Assembly: GCA_021613335.1 (NCBI GenBank)
Contig: JAJTWR010000365.1
Coordinates: 932,501 to 996,500, forward strand
Direction: 5' to 3'
Source of the DNA: Whitmania pigra
Taxonomy: Eukaryota; Annelida; Clitellata; Hirudinida; Haemopidae
Length of the DNA stretch: 64,000 bases
Shown: one piece after another, positions 37,182 through 48,366 of the stretch
Layout: every line of letters starts with the position of its first letter
Numbering within the stretch: position 1 is the first letter of the stretch
Made by a program: the position numbers and the translations under genes
The notes under the pieces: generated by a model
What the model saw: only the letters and a program-made list of their open reading frames with translations
Told to the model about the DNA's origin: nothing
The model's database searches: none

Positions 37182-38030
37182 CTACTTCAAGCTTTTGGCG
37201 CACACTGCATAACACTCTGCCTCGTTGTGACGGCTGTGACAAGAGCAGGAATTGAGGCCAGAGACGAACGAAGTTGGGAATCGTTCATACGTTCCATTGT
37301 CGGAAATGAATCCAGGCTTCACTCCACAGCCAAGCACCACGGATCCATCCGGACAATAAGCGCGGATGACATTGTCGACCGCTTTGGTTATTTTGATTTC
37401 ATAACCTTCTATGCCACCTGCGCACGATGATATGCACTTGCTGCCGATTGTATCCTGACAAAAGCACGATTTTCCATCGTATACAGGATAATAAAACCTT
37501 CCGACCTCAATAAGCACTGATTCACGTCTGTCCACTCCAAACTGCATGTGACATCCTGTACTTTTGCTGCCAAAAGGGCAAACAGCGTTCATGGTTCTGA
37601 AGAGCCTTGCACTAGTAGCTGAAGAAATGAAATTTGTTGCATCATTGGTTTTATAGCACCAGGTGACACATGTTGATGGTCGGAACCTTCCCCATAAGTC
37701 CTTCGATTGTTGTAGTTTTTCCTTCAACCATTTATTCATAGTTTGGTCAACGCAGGCACATGAAGTCTTGTTGAAAGGATGAGCGTATTTGGCTTTTCCT
37801 TGTCCTATTCCATCGATGTGATTTGTGTAGGAAGAGTTTTGGTGCCTTGAGTCGTAGTAGCCGATGTCGTCTATGCCACAGGAAAGTAAAACATAGCCGG
37901 GCTTGCAAGACGTTATTTGATGTGTTTCCAACATAACTGATACTTTGGCATCGAAATTATCCCAACTCCAATCTGCTTGTGACAAATGAATTGAGAGGAT
38001 GCAAATGAACAGCCAAATGAATGCCAGCAT
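37182..38030 (-). CDS. Secreted protein with three six-cysteine repeats
   Basis: Intronless frame. I chose the internal Met at 38030 because it starts a clear signal peptide (MLAFIWLFICILSIHLSQA) before DWSWDNF. An upstream in-frame Met (38105) would add 25 residues. In numbering from 38105, eighteen cysteines form three equal sets of C-x8-C, then C-x-C, then C-x3-C: 67/76/116/118/146/150, 176/185/214/216/224/228 and 251/260/287/289/298/302. The openings CKPGYVLLSC, CPFGSKSTGC and CPDGSVVLGC are repeats of one module. They recall the CEEGWTLTGC-type openings of the PCSK9 Cys/His-rich domain. Several N-glycosylation sequons. Function unknown; an extracellular binding protein is likely. Confidence 0.72.
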   Translation of the reverse strand: MLAFIWLFICILSIHLSQADWSWDNFDAKVSVMLETHQITSCKPGYVLLSCGIDDIGYYDSRHQNSSYTNHIDGIGQGKAKYAHPFNKTSCACVDQTMNKWLKEKLQQSKDLWGRFRPSTCVTWCYKTNDATNFISSATSARLFRTMNAVCPFGSKSTGCHMQFGVDRRESVLIEVGRFYYPVYDGKSCFCQDTIGSKCISSCAGGIEGYEIKITKAVDNVIRAYCPDGSVVLGCGVKPGFISDNGTYERFPTSFVSGLNSCSCHSRHNEAECYAVCAKSLK

Positions 38031-38109
38031 TTTGCAAAACGTGAGTGGAATACTCAGATCGTGTTTCTGCCAAAGCATTATGAAATGTGTTTCATTAATA
38101 TTCACATTA

Positions 38110-39060
38110 CATTAATATACATTTAATTACATTAACATTCATATTACTTCAAAATTTTAAACAATAAAAAAAAGTAAATTTAATCAAATATCCTAGTAAA
38201 GCACTATTTCAAATTTATACTGATCCATACGTACGTAGGTGTTTAAATATTCATATCAGTTTTATGAGAAGACTTTAACAAAAATGTCCTGTTGGCAAAA
38301 AACTGAACAAACTGATATTTATCTTCTAAAATATGCTATATGATTTTGGTCAAAAATTATATTTTACGAAACCTCTTCTTGGTGAAACATCACTTGAATA
38401 GAAACGCAATGCAGTTTACAAAGTGATAAATTTATCGAAAAGCAAAAACATAATTTATTCAACCTCTTCGATAGCAAACTCCTTGCCTATAACCAGAAAA
38501 GCTGAGCACAAAAAAACTTCAAAATTTATTTATTGTGGTTTAAGAAGACCAACGTCTATGCGTTGAACCACTACGCATTCAACTATTTCTCAAGTGCCCA
38601 TCCGAAAAAACCCACGCTACGATGTACAAGTTGAAGGAGATTGATTTATTCAATCGAATAAAAATTGACTTCTGACTCATGAAGTGGACGGCTCGATACA
38701 ACTTACAAACATGTTATGAGAAGACAAACAGTCGCAAGTTATTCGACAACAAAATAGTTGGCAAATAAAAGTAAATTATAAATAAAACACTCCCCGAGAC
38801 AGCTAAAAATAACCAGCTCTAAATTTATATTTAACGAGATGGAAAAGAAAAATTGCCTGCTCCCTTAACCAGTTTTTCCAAAGTTGAATAATCTTAGAAT
38901 GAATTCAGCATCAAAAAAAGATGGAACATTCGACAAGCTATTTTAATTAATTTAAAGCAACATTAAGTTAACCGCATTGATGCAACTAGGACTGGTTAAT
39001 AACACCATCGAGCGAGACATCGGCAAGCAAATTGGAGATCAAAAAAATAATTAGCTAATA
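38110..39060. other. AT-rich spacer between two minus-strand genes
   Basis: Should contain the promoter of the secreted-protein gene and the 3' UTR of the channel gene. No further coding sequence seen. Confidence 0.45.
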
Positions 39061-39062
39061 TC

Positions 39063-40589
39063 TCAACTAATGACCCTCGGCTTCACTTTAAACATGTAGT
39101 TTTGCAGTTTAGCAAAGTATCTTTTAAAAATAAAATAGAAAAGTTCCAATATTTCGGCGAATGTCATGACTGAAATTCCAAGCCAGAGACTCAACATTCC
39201 TCCGATAAGACCGAGCATGTCTGCCCATGCATAGACTGGTTTATCAGCAAGTAAATACGGAAAGTCATCTTGAATAACAATTTTCACGAGAATGAAGGAG
39301 TTTGCAATTTCTTTCAAATCTGATGCTTGGTAATTGTCACAAGTCAGGTCGTCAACGGTAGAATTTTTTACTTCAGCGCTCAAACATTCGTAGGCTCGAA
39401 ATCGTTCCCTAAGCTGAGGATGATCGTCCAAGCATGCTTTGATATAGTTTTCAAAGATTCCGAGTTCAATAGATTTGGGAGGCCACGGTGATGTTGCCAT
39501 ATAATGATTGTATGTTGTTTCACTGCATGGAAATAAGCACATTTCTTCACAATCATCAGTAACATTATTAGATGTACATTTTAAGTTATCAACTTGTTTA
39601 TTCAGATTTTCACTGTCTACCACCGACAAATTTCCACAGAGTGAAATGTTGCTTAGAGATTGTGGTGTAGCACGCCGGTCGACGATACACCCGCATGTGT
39701 TAAAGATTTCATTCTGAGAACAATAATCTACACAAATGTCTCTTGAGTATTTCTCTTTGGTTGAGTTTTCCATGTATTTTTCTGAAGAGCAGTCGTGTGG
39801 ATTGTGCGGAGTGTGGAGCCTCTCAACCTCCGTCTGAACAATTTTGATGACATTTTCGGTACCAGTTCCAATGGAAAAACCACGTTTGATATCAGGAGAA
39901 GTTTCAGGACTGTGAATCACCATTATCACTCCATTTGAATGAGATGTTGTGAGAGATAAATCGTAAGGAATGTGCTCAGCGAATGGAGGACCGTTGTTTA
40001 AAATAAGTGTCATTCCCCTTATTAAGGTGCTTTCGTTAGATTCTTCCAAACTTGGCCTAATTGTATAGCATCCGTGATAAGAAGGGTTCCAAGAGTATTC
40101 GAAACTATTTGTACAGTCATTTTTAAACTGCCAATTTTGAGAATAAAGTTCACAATCTGTAATCAAATTTGGACAATCGTTGTCTTCCAATTTTTCTTTA
40201 GTGCTTGAGATTATTAAACCCGACATAGAATTTAAATATTCATAATTCGAATCGTCAGAGTAAAAGTTTGCGAATTCTTGGACGGTCTGAAAATATTCTT
40301 TTACACGATCCTTTCCAAGATTGTTAGCAAAACGGTTTGGACTGCAAATTGTGATGTCTGGAAAAACAATCTTTCCATTCATATTTTCACCAAATCTTGT
40401 AGTCACAGGCCACTGGTAATATTTAATGAAAAGTCCAAAGAAAAAGTAGGCGAAAGTTATGATGCATGCGAGAAGAAAAATTGTCCAAACTATTTTCACA
40501 AGTATTTCCTGGGATTTTGCAATTTTAGGAACTCCTCTTATCGATGTTGTTTGACAAAATCGCTTAATTTCTTCGGTAACTATAACCAT
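39063..40589 (-). CDS. DEG/ENaC family sodium channel, intronless
   Basis: 508 residues from ATG 40589. The layout is that of degenerin/ENaC/ASIC/FaNaC subunits, which form trimeric cation channels gated by ligands, protons or touch. There is a short cytosolic N-terminus with a TSIRGV gating motif (residues 15-20) and TM1 at about 31-55. FPDITICSPNRFANN follows, then a large extracellular loop with many Cys and N-glycosylation sites, including the conserved CVDYCSQNEIFNTCGC block. TM2 carries the selectivity-filter G-x-S as GIS (471-473) within LSLWLGISVMTFAEILEL. Length is typical. The whole gene is one exon, unusual for the family and suggestive of retroposition or intron loss. Ligand cannot be predicted. 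Confidence 0.93.
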   Translation of the reverse strand: MVIVTEEIKRFCQTTSIRGVPKIAKSQEILVKIVWTIFLLACIITFAYFFFGLFIKYYQWPVTTRFGENMNGKIVFPDITICSPNRFANNLGKDRVKEYFQTVQEFANFYSDDSNYEYLNSMSGLIISSTKEKLEDNDCPNLITDCELYSQNWQFKNDCTNSFEYSWNPSYHGCYTIRPSLEESNESTLIRGMTLILNNGPPFAEHIPYDLSLTTSHSNGVIMVIHSPETSPDIKRGFSIGTGTENVIKIVQTEVERLHTPHNPHDCSSEKYMENSTKEKYSRDICVDYCSQNEIFNTCGCIVDRRATPQSLSNISLCGNLSVVDSENLNKQVDNLKCTSNNVTDDCEEMCLFPCSETTYNHYMATSPWPPKSIELGIFENYIKACLDDHPQLRERFRAYECLSAEVKNSTVDDLTCDNYQASDLKEIANSFILVKIVIQDDFPYLLADKPVYAWADMLGLIGGMLSLWLGISVMTFAEILELFYFIFKRYFAKLQNYMFKVKPRVIS

Positions 40590-40639
40590 GACTTTTGCGA
40601 TATGTTAGACCAGCAGACTTATTAATGTTCTCAAGCTGT

Positions 40640-41330
40640 CCTTTCAAATAGAAAGAGTTGCCTAGTCACTCATAATGGAAGGACCAACTCAAAAGTCGTG
40701 GCTTTAAATGGCATGTTCATTATTTACTCGGTTGCTAAGAATGGATTTTTGACTGCACGGCACGAAGTATTATGGCAAGTATTAATTATGTTCATAATAA
40801 AAGGTCTCAATCAATTATTGCTTTGAACAAACTCCTAATCAAAGAGAAAAAAGCAAGTTATATCAATGGTCTCAAAAAGGCATCATTCAACAAAAGCTTG
40901 ATATTGTTTCCTTTCAATTATGTTCCAAAGTTCAATTTTGAAGCTCAAAGACAATTTTAATTGTTTGAATTTATTTCCAATTAGTTTACAATTCTTGTTT
41001 ATGACAACGATATCAGCAAAGAAAATCAATTTGTATCTATTACGTTGTCATTGTGACTCATTGCCAAAGTACTCATTGACGTTGCGTTGCCATTGCTGTG
41101 TTCCATTAGCAGTTTCGATTTGGCTCCAATTACAGAAATACTGGAAATTGAAAACATTGAATTCTTGCCGGTCATCACATTTTGTGATATTTGAATGAAT
41201 TGGGGATATTATTTTGTTCCGCTGCTATGTTGTCAAGCAAAGCAGAGTCATCCTGAGCTCCTCCAAATAAAAAGAGAGATATTTTTAAAAAAATGGTTGA
41301 GTAATGCTCAAGTCATCACTCCCATGCCAC
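40640..41330. other. No confident gene; possible transposon remnant
   Basis: Several short plus-strand frames (40772-41198) lack motifs. The 5' part should include the channel promoter. Confidence 0.4.
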
Positions 41331-41968
41331 TCCGGCACCCAAAATGTCCAGTCAGAAACTCAGGAAAAGAGAAATCAGAGAATTTAATTATTCCAGACAA
41401 ACAAATCATCCACTGAGGAAGTAAAGATATTAATTGGTAATGTGTTTACTGGCTGTGAAATTGAACTCATCCATTCTCTTAGTTCAGGAAATACAAAATC
41501 ATGTTGCTAAATATGTTAAACTTCTTGAGAGTTGGAGAAGTATCAACTATGCCTTTGAGTTTATCAAATGCATAAATTCAGTTAACAAATCTGAGCTGTT
41601 TACGTACAGTTAAGAAGAAACAGTGGTCGTTGTGAAATGTGATTCCAAAATCCGGCACCCAAAATGTCCAGTCAGAAACTCAGGAAAAGAGAAATCAGAG
41701 AATTTAATTATTCCAGACAAACAAATCATCCACTGAGGAAGTAAAGATATTAATTGGTAATGTGTTTACTGGCTGTGAAATTGAACTCATCCATTCTCTT
41801 AGTTCAGGAAATACAAAATCATGTTGCTAAATATGTTAAACTTCTTGAGAGTTGGAGAAGTATCAACTATGCCTTTGAGTTTATCAAATGCATAAATTCA
41901 GTTAACAAATCTGAGCTGTTTACGTACAGTTAAGAAGAAACAGTGGTCGTTGTGAAATGTGATTCCAA
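41331..41968. repeat. 320-bp tandem duplication
   Basis: The segment starting TCCGGCACCCAAAATGTCCA at 41331 is repeated from 41651 with practically no differences, up to GTGAAATGTGATTCCAA. The unit carries a broken frame (GNVFTGCEIELIHSLSSGN) that may derive from a transposase. The near-identity implies a very recent duplication or an assembly duplication. Confidence 0.92.
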
Positions 41969-41969
41969 G

Positions 41970-43270
41970 ACAGTTTGGCACATGACAGTTATCTAGAGTT
42001 TCTGAGTCACATTTATATATTTTAGGCATAGATCAATCTAATTATAAATTAAAATAATTCTGTCAATTTTCAAACCCAAGTGAATAAGAAGAAATGTGTA
42101 TTCTTGATAACTTCCATATCACATCGATTATTGCATATAGGGGTCGATAAACAACTACTCGGGGTTATACAAGTACAAGTACCAAGTACACCACGTCCGA
42201 AACCAACATTACCGCCAGGCCACCGTGATTTGTTTTAGGAGAATTCAGAGTAGGATCTTCACAATTCAGTCTCATTGATTGTTAATGTTATTGCTGGAAA
42301 TTAGGTCATACTTGTAACTAATGACCTTGCCTTCAGACATCCCAATCTATGGTATCATCACTTATCTGTTCGACGTAACGGTACATGAGATGCACCAAAA
42401 AGCCTTGACATAAGCCGGTCCCAAGATCCGGAACTGAGAGCCTTTTTTTGGAAACTTCTGGCCAGATGTATCCACCTAGAGCCGTCTTAGTGATTCATTC
42501 GCACATGCAAATTGTTATATTTACTTTTTTTTATTCTTTCATTTAATAGGGTAAAAGGCTTTTAAAAGGGTAAATTATGGACAATTTAACAAATTGAAAA
42601 TTAATGTCAAGGGAATACAAACGCACTCCGCACAAAAACGACATTAATTGAACTGCTTTAAAAAATTCACAAAACTTTATTACAAAATACCTGTTTCAGT
42701 GCAAGCTTAAAGATGACATGGAAAGGGGACCAACAAAGTCGGCGGGAATGTGTTTAGAGAACAGTTCGTTTGAACAGAAACAAAGCAGAAAGAGTTTGGT
42801 TCGCAATGCACTCAAGCGAGATCTTGAGAAAGAAAAACATTTAGAAAATGGGTCACACTCCAGTAACTTGGGATGGAGGCATCGGGGAAAGAAACGTTCA
42901 GAACAAGAACTTCACTCGTTTTCAGCAGATGATGAGCTGCAAGTGCTAGTTGGATATCTTTGCCTGGTCTCTGACCCTTACGAAGTCCATCTGTATTGCC
43001 CAGTGATAAAGAATTGGGTTTCATTTATTATTAGGGAGCATTCCAGGTGTTAGGTTGACCAGTATTTTTGACAAAATCCAAATTTGAAATCAAATAATTT
43101 GTCAGTGTAATAAAAAGATTTTATTAATTATCAGCACTATACAAAAATATTAACACTCAATCACATTCCAAAATTTAAAAAAATGTTAAAAAATGAAACT
43201 TTCAAAGAAATCTTAATCGTCGAGGTGTTTTCAATGCATATAAATCTATTGTTCTATCTAGAAAATCTTC
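41970..43270. other. No recognised gene
   Basis: A 111-codon plus frame (42718-43053) is rich in charged residues but has no motif, and no splice structure was found. AT-rich elsewhere. Confidence 0.4.
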
Positions 43271-43274
43271 CGTT

Positions 43275-43445
43275 GGAACCTCAGGTTATTGAATGCTTGT
43301 GATCACACAATGAATTAAAGTTTCTCGTGTCATTCTATATCTTCCCTTGCTAAGTATCCTGTTTTTGTGCTAAATGATCTATCTACAGAAGCAGTTGGTA
43401 CAGAAATAACAAAAGATCTCAATAGAGCTCTTTTAGCTTACAACA
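43275..43445 (-). pseudogene. hAT transposase C-terminal remnant
   Basis: The minus strand reads VISVPTASVDRSFSTKTGYL followed by AREDIE. This fits the hAT dimerisation region (VPxSSxxxERxFSxxxxI...LRxxL). In-frame stops follow, and no catalytic part was found next to it. Confidence 0.5.
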
Positions 43446-43759
43446 CGCCATAGCAAGTTCCAATGCTTTTGTCAATGGGCTTTTGCCTGCTTTGTATCTC
43501 CAGCAATTAATCATAGACTTTATGAAAACGTAAAAAATTTCAAATCCGCAAGTACAGCTTCTGCATTGAGCATTGGAAAGTTATTACAAAATTTATGATA
43601 AAATGTAATAAGATGGGCAAATCATTTATGTCACTTCACTAACCCACGATCATAAATATTATTATTATTAGTAGTAGTAGTAGTCGCTCGACAAAAAGCG
43701 TTCAGAAACGGCGATGGTCTCGGTGATAACGTGTGGTTTGTCAAAGCACTAATCGATAA

Positions 43760-45602
43760 AAAAAAGACACGAGAGGAAAAAATTGAACATGACCTTTGTA
43801 TACGTAGCAAAGGCTTTCGATTCAGTGAGCCATCGTTCCATCCTGATAGCCGTTTGGCGCCTCTGCACCCCCCCCCCCAATGCTGACCAAATACCTGACG
43901 AGTTTGTACAGCAACAGCAAAGTTTACATGAAAATGGAGAACGGACTCAGTGAGGCAATTCCTGTTGGTAGAGGAGTCAGACAGGGAGACCTAATGTCTC
44001 CTAAGCTTTTCAACGCGGTCGTAGACATGTTCATGAGCCACATGGACGGTTCTATCGGCGTCACCGCAGGATCCGGGTCACAGAAGTGTAATTATGTTGC
44101 CTTCGCAGATGATCTCCTTCTGCTGTCCTCAACCGACATTGGAATGCAAATGATGCTGAGACAACTGGAGACCGAAATGGCTAAAGTCTCATCATGAATC
44201 CAGGAAAATGTGCCTCGATGAGAACCGAAATTATCAGCAAACGCAAGCAGTGGATAGTTAATCCCACACCTTATTGAAACTGCAAGAGAGGGAAATCAAG
44301 GCTCTCAGCATCAGACACCTACAAATATCTCGGTGTTGAAATAGGACCACGTATGAAATATTCCTCGTTGGGCGAAAGAATTCAGAAGGGTCTTCACTCC
44401 ATTTCGCGTGCTCCACTCAAGCCTTGTCAGAGATTATTCATTCTGAAGAAGCATTTGTTGCCAAGTCTGGTTCACGGGCTCACCTTTGACAAAATTTCTC
44501 TTAAGACCCTCAAAGCGGCCGACGTTGCAATCAGAGGTGCACTAAGAAGATGGCTGCGATTGCCAAAAGACACACTGAATGCGTTTTTACATGCCCCCGT
44601 CAGGTTTGGGGGTCTGGGGGTTCTCCAGCTGAAAAGTTGGATTCCGAATGTCAGGATTCAAAGAATGACCAAAGTCGTACAACAAGCAAAGCGTAACGAA
44701 GACGAATTCCTTACGGAATTGTTGCATCATAACACAACTGTTATGAGCAAAGTGAGAAGATTCGGGAAACCTCAGCCGAACAATGGAACTGCGGAATCAT
44801 CAAATCTCCGACACGTGATTGCTGCGGAGCAACTCTATCAAACAGTGGATGGTTATGGCCTAAGGTCCTTTATGAGTGCTGTTGTTCCCAGCGAATGGCT
44901 GGTTGATGGTATTGACAGGATGCCAACCCAGAAGTTCATGCAATGCGCGAGGGTTCGTTCTGCGGTCCTTCGTAACAAACTGCGATCGGCAAGAAAAAAT
45001 CCAATGGCCAACACTGCTTGCGATGCCGGCTGTGAAGAGGTGGAGTCTCTGGGCCACATTATTCAGAACTGCCACAGAACCAACGGTCCGCGCCACGCAA
45101 GGCACGACGCCATAGTGAGATTGCTTGAGAGCAGAATGAAGGAGAAGGGATACGCCACGAAATTGGAACCCAGAATCCCAACGGTACTAGGAACGAGAAT
45201 TCCAGATCTTTGCGCTTGGAGTAAGACAGAATATGCATCGTTTGCGATGTGGCGATTATCAAAGATACAATGGGACTAGACCGATGGCATGAATTCAAGG
45301 TGAACAAATATGACAAACCTGATATTCATAGATGGATGGAGCAAAACAATCCGATTGCCAATGTGGAGATTCAGAAAGGGCTGATCACAGCTCTCATATT
45401 GAATTGGAGGGACGCGGTGTCTTTGAAGTCCTGGGAGTTTTGGAAAGCACATGGGGTCACAAGAAAGCTTCTTATGTGGATATCCATTAAGGTATTACAG
45501 GAGACATATAAGATCTGGAAATTTTTCAAGCATAGTACCTGGAGAAAACACAGACGAAAGGGCCAAAGAGGACGCACAAAAAACACTTTCAATGATTCAT
45601 AA
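43760..45602 (+). mobile_element. RLE-type LINE (R2/NeSL-like), truncated and frameshifted
   Basis: Plus-strand element retaining the RT palm (LYSNSKVYMKMENG, VGRGVRQGDLMSPKLFN, YVAFADDLLLLSS). Next comes the thumb and C-terminal part (43880-44197 and 44353-45279), with a CCHC-like zinc motif C-x3-C...H-x4/5-C. This is followed by HRTNGPRHARHD, then VLGTRIPDLCAW and a charged terminal frame (45249-45602). That order, with no APE domain, is typical of LINEs with a restriction-like endonuclease. Breaks lie near 44.20, 44.35 and 45.26 kb, and the 5' part is missing. Confidence 0.82.
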
Positions 45603-45779
45603 CAATATTTCGAAAATTTAGTTAACCATTTCAATACTTCTATTCGAACTCAAAATATTTATATTATGGTCCTTGGGTGATCCCTGACCCGTATGAGGAC
45701 TTTAAATATTCGGGTGATGTTTTTTTTGATGATGGTTCTAGAAAGTGTCAGAGGGCTAAATAAAATCTTTGAAAAGTAG

Positions 45780-46604
45780 TTATTGTAATTACATAGCCTT
45801 TGCTGATGATCTCCTTCTGTTGTCGTCAACTGACATTGGAATGGAAATGATATTGAAACAGCTGGAAGCGGAGATGATCTCCTTCTGTTGTCGTCAACTG
45901 ACATTGGAATGGAAATGATATTGAAACAGCTGGAAGCGGAGATGGCTAAAGTTGGTCTCATGATGAACCCTGACTAACACGCCTCGATGAGAACTGAAGG
46001 TGTTAGTAAATGAAAGCAGTGGATAGTAAACCCCAGGCCTTACTTGAAGCTGCAAGGAAAAGCAATCAATGCTCTTAACATTACCGACACATACAAGTAC
46101 CTCGGTATTCAGATAGAGCCACGAATGAAATTCGCATCACCTGCAGACAAAATTCAGAAAGGCCTCCATTCCATTTCACGAACTCCTCTCAAACCTTGCC
46201 AAAGATTATGCATTCTAAAAACACGCTTACTACCTAGCCTAACTCATCATCTTACATTCGGAAAACTTCCTCTCCGTTCCCTCACTGCTGCTGACGTTGC
46301 AATTAGACGTGCAGTGCGAAGGTGGATGCGACTGCCAAAGGATACCTCGAATGTATTCTTGCATGCCTCAGTCAGGTGTGGAAGACTGGGAATTCTCCAG
46401 TTGCGAAGCTGGATTCCTGAGGTCAGAATACGAAGAATGACCAATGTTTTGCAACAAGCAAAACAGAGTAATAATACCTTCTTGATGGATGTGCTGCACA
46501 AAAATACAACTGTCATGTGCGAGGTCAGGAGATTTGGAAAGCCGCAGCAGAAGAGCTTCGGGAGCGCTGAGCCAACTAATTCTCGGCGCCAGGCCACGGC
46601 TGAT
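45780..46604 (+). mobile_element. Second, diverged RLE-LINE copy with 68-bp internal duplication
   Basis: Begins in the RT palm (FADDLLLLSSTDIGMEM), carries an exact 68-bp duplication (45805-45872 and 45873-45940) and continues as an open frame at 46044-46637. That frame is homologous to 44353 onward (KGLHSISRTPLKPCQRL, AADVAIRRAVRRWMRLPKD, VMCEVRRFGKPQ). It ends abruptly in the AAT microsatellite at 46606. Confidence 0.8.
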
Positions 46605-46605
46605 C

Positions 46606-47070
<465 letters not shown>

Positions 47071-47099
47071 CAATAAATATTATTAATTATATATTACCA

Positions 47100-47415
47100 T
47101 TTTCAGCCATTTGAATAGCGCCGCATCAGAGGGGCGCTTTGAGGCGGTGCAAGCTGGGTATCGAACATTGTAACTTCATTTATATAGCGCCATAAGCATA
47201 ACGTCAGAGGCGCTTCTTGTAACCATTTATATAGCGCTCCTTCCCAGGGGCGCTGCCTGGAGTGCAGGCTGGGTTTCGAACACGACACATTACGACTGTT
47301 GCCATTACCGCCGTATGCAGGCACGTAACCCATTCGGCTAAACGACGGTGAAGTTGTTAACCTGCACGCCATGACTGTTGCTTTTACCGTCGTTCGCAGG
47401 CACGCTACCCTCTGA
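47100..47415 (-). mobile_element. Cluster of tRNA-derived SINEs with GCGC-type tails
   Basis: On the minus strand at about 47222-47345 an A-box-like TTTAGCCGAATGGG is followed by a B-box-like GTTCGAAACC. Then comes a GGCAGCGCCCCTGG...GCGCTATATAAAT tail. Partial copies of the same tail (TTTATATAGCGCC...GTCAGAGGCGCTT) lie at 47101-47220, and another partial head at 47360-47415. A related tail occurs at 58345-58392. Confidence 0.7.
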
Positions 47416-47419
47416 CCTC

Positions 47420-48330
47420 ACTATATAATTATTATTTTATCTATAATAAGTTGTTAATAATATTATTAAATTATTATAAAATAAGTATTAGAATTCCTAT
47501 CGATTACAATGTCATTGTTGAGGGAACACCAGAGTCGATATTGCTATTGTGTTGTGAAATCTTTTGTTCGTCCCAGAATTTTGACCTTTCTAGTCATTTG
47601 GTGGATGGCGGTCAATGAAACAAGCAACAAATCAGCTACGGACCTATCATTCCTTTTTTGTATTGTACCACTTGTAAACGATCAAGCCATAAATTAACAT
47701 CTGTGTTATTAGATGCCAACCGCCAAGATTCACGCAATGTCGGATCAAAACGGTGGAAGGCCCCCTTTCTAATTCCCCTTATCCATGGACTCCTATATAT
47801 ATAATGTATATGGTCACTAGTCCTGTCTTCAGCAAATTCAATCGTTTAGTATTTTGCGGAATTGCACGGATACTCGTTTGCCTTGACTTCCTCCGTTCTT
47901 CCATTTCATTTTAATCTCTTCTTAACTTGCGATGATGTTCGATATCTGATATCGGATCACGTTGAAGTCCTTGCTAAATTTTGAGATAGAATTAAATCTT
48001 TCAGAAGCAGAAACTATCTCAAATTTATTTTCCAACGGCAGCCAGTGTCTTTTCTGAGAATCTACCTCCAACAATCTATTTAAAATTTATAATTAATGAA
48101 TTTTTTATATCGAGTTAATTTTTGAAAATTAATTTGCAATCAATATTTTGTATTTGTAGTTAATTCAACTAAAACAATTTAAAACATTAAAACTTATTTT
48201 TCAAATTTTATGTAACTATGAAATTATATTTGCAAAGTTACATTTGTATGATATTCAGGTGTTGCTGCTGCGATTAATCTAACCAGAACTCATATTAGTT
48301 AAGCTATTGACAAACAAGGCCTGTACTCAA
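47420..48330. other. Upstream region of the glycosyltransferase-like gene
   Basis: AT-rich; a 62-codon plus frame (47509-47697) has no motif. No promoter element could be fixed. Confidence 0.4.
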
Positions 48331-48366
48331 TTTTTGCGATGAAGCTTATTCTTGAAGATTTATGAC

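Noticed and set aside
42718..43053. 111-codon plus frame as a gene
   Set aside because: No recognised motif, no splice or poly(A) context, surrounded by transposon debris; could not be supported.
43760..45602. R2 element inserted in a 28S rRNA gene
   Set aside because: No ribosomal RNA sequence is visible on either side.
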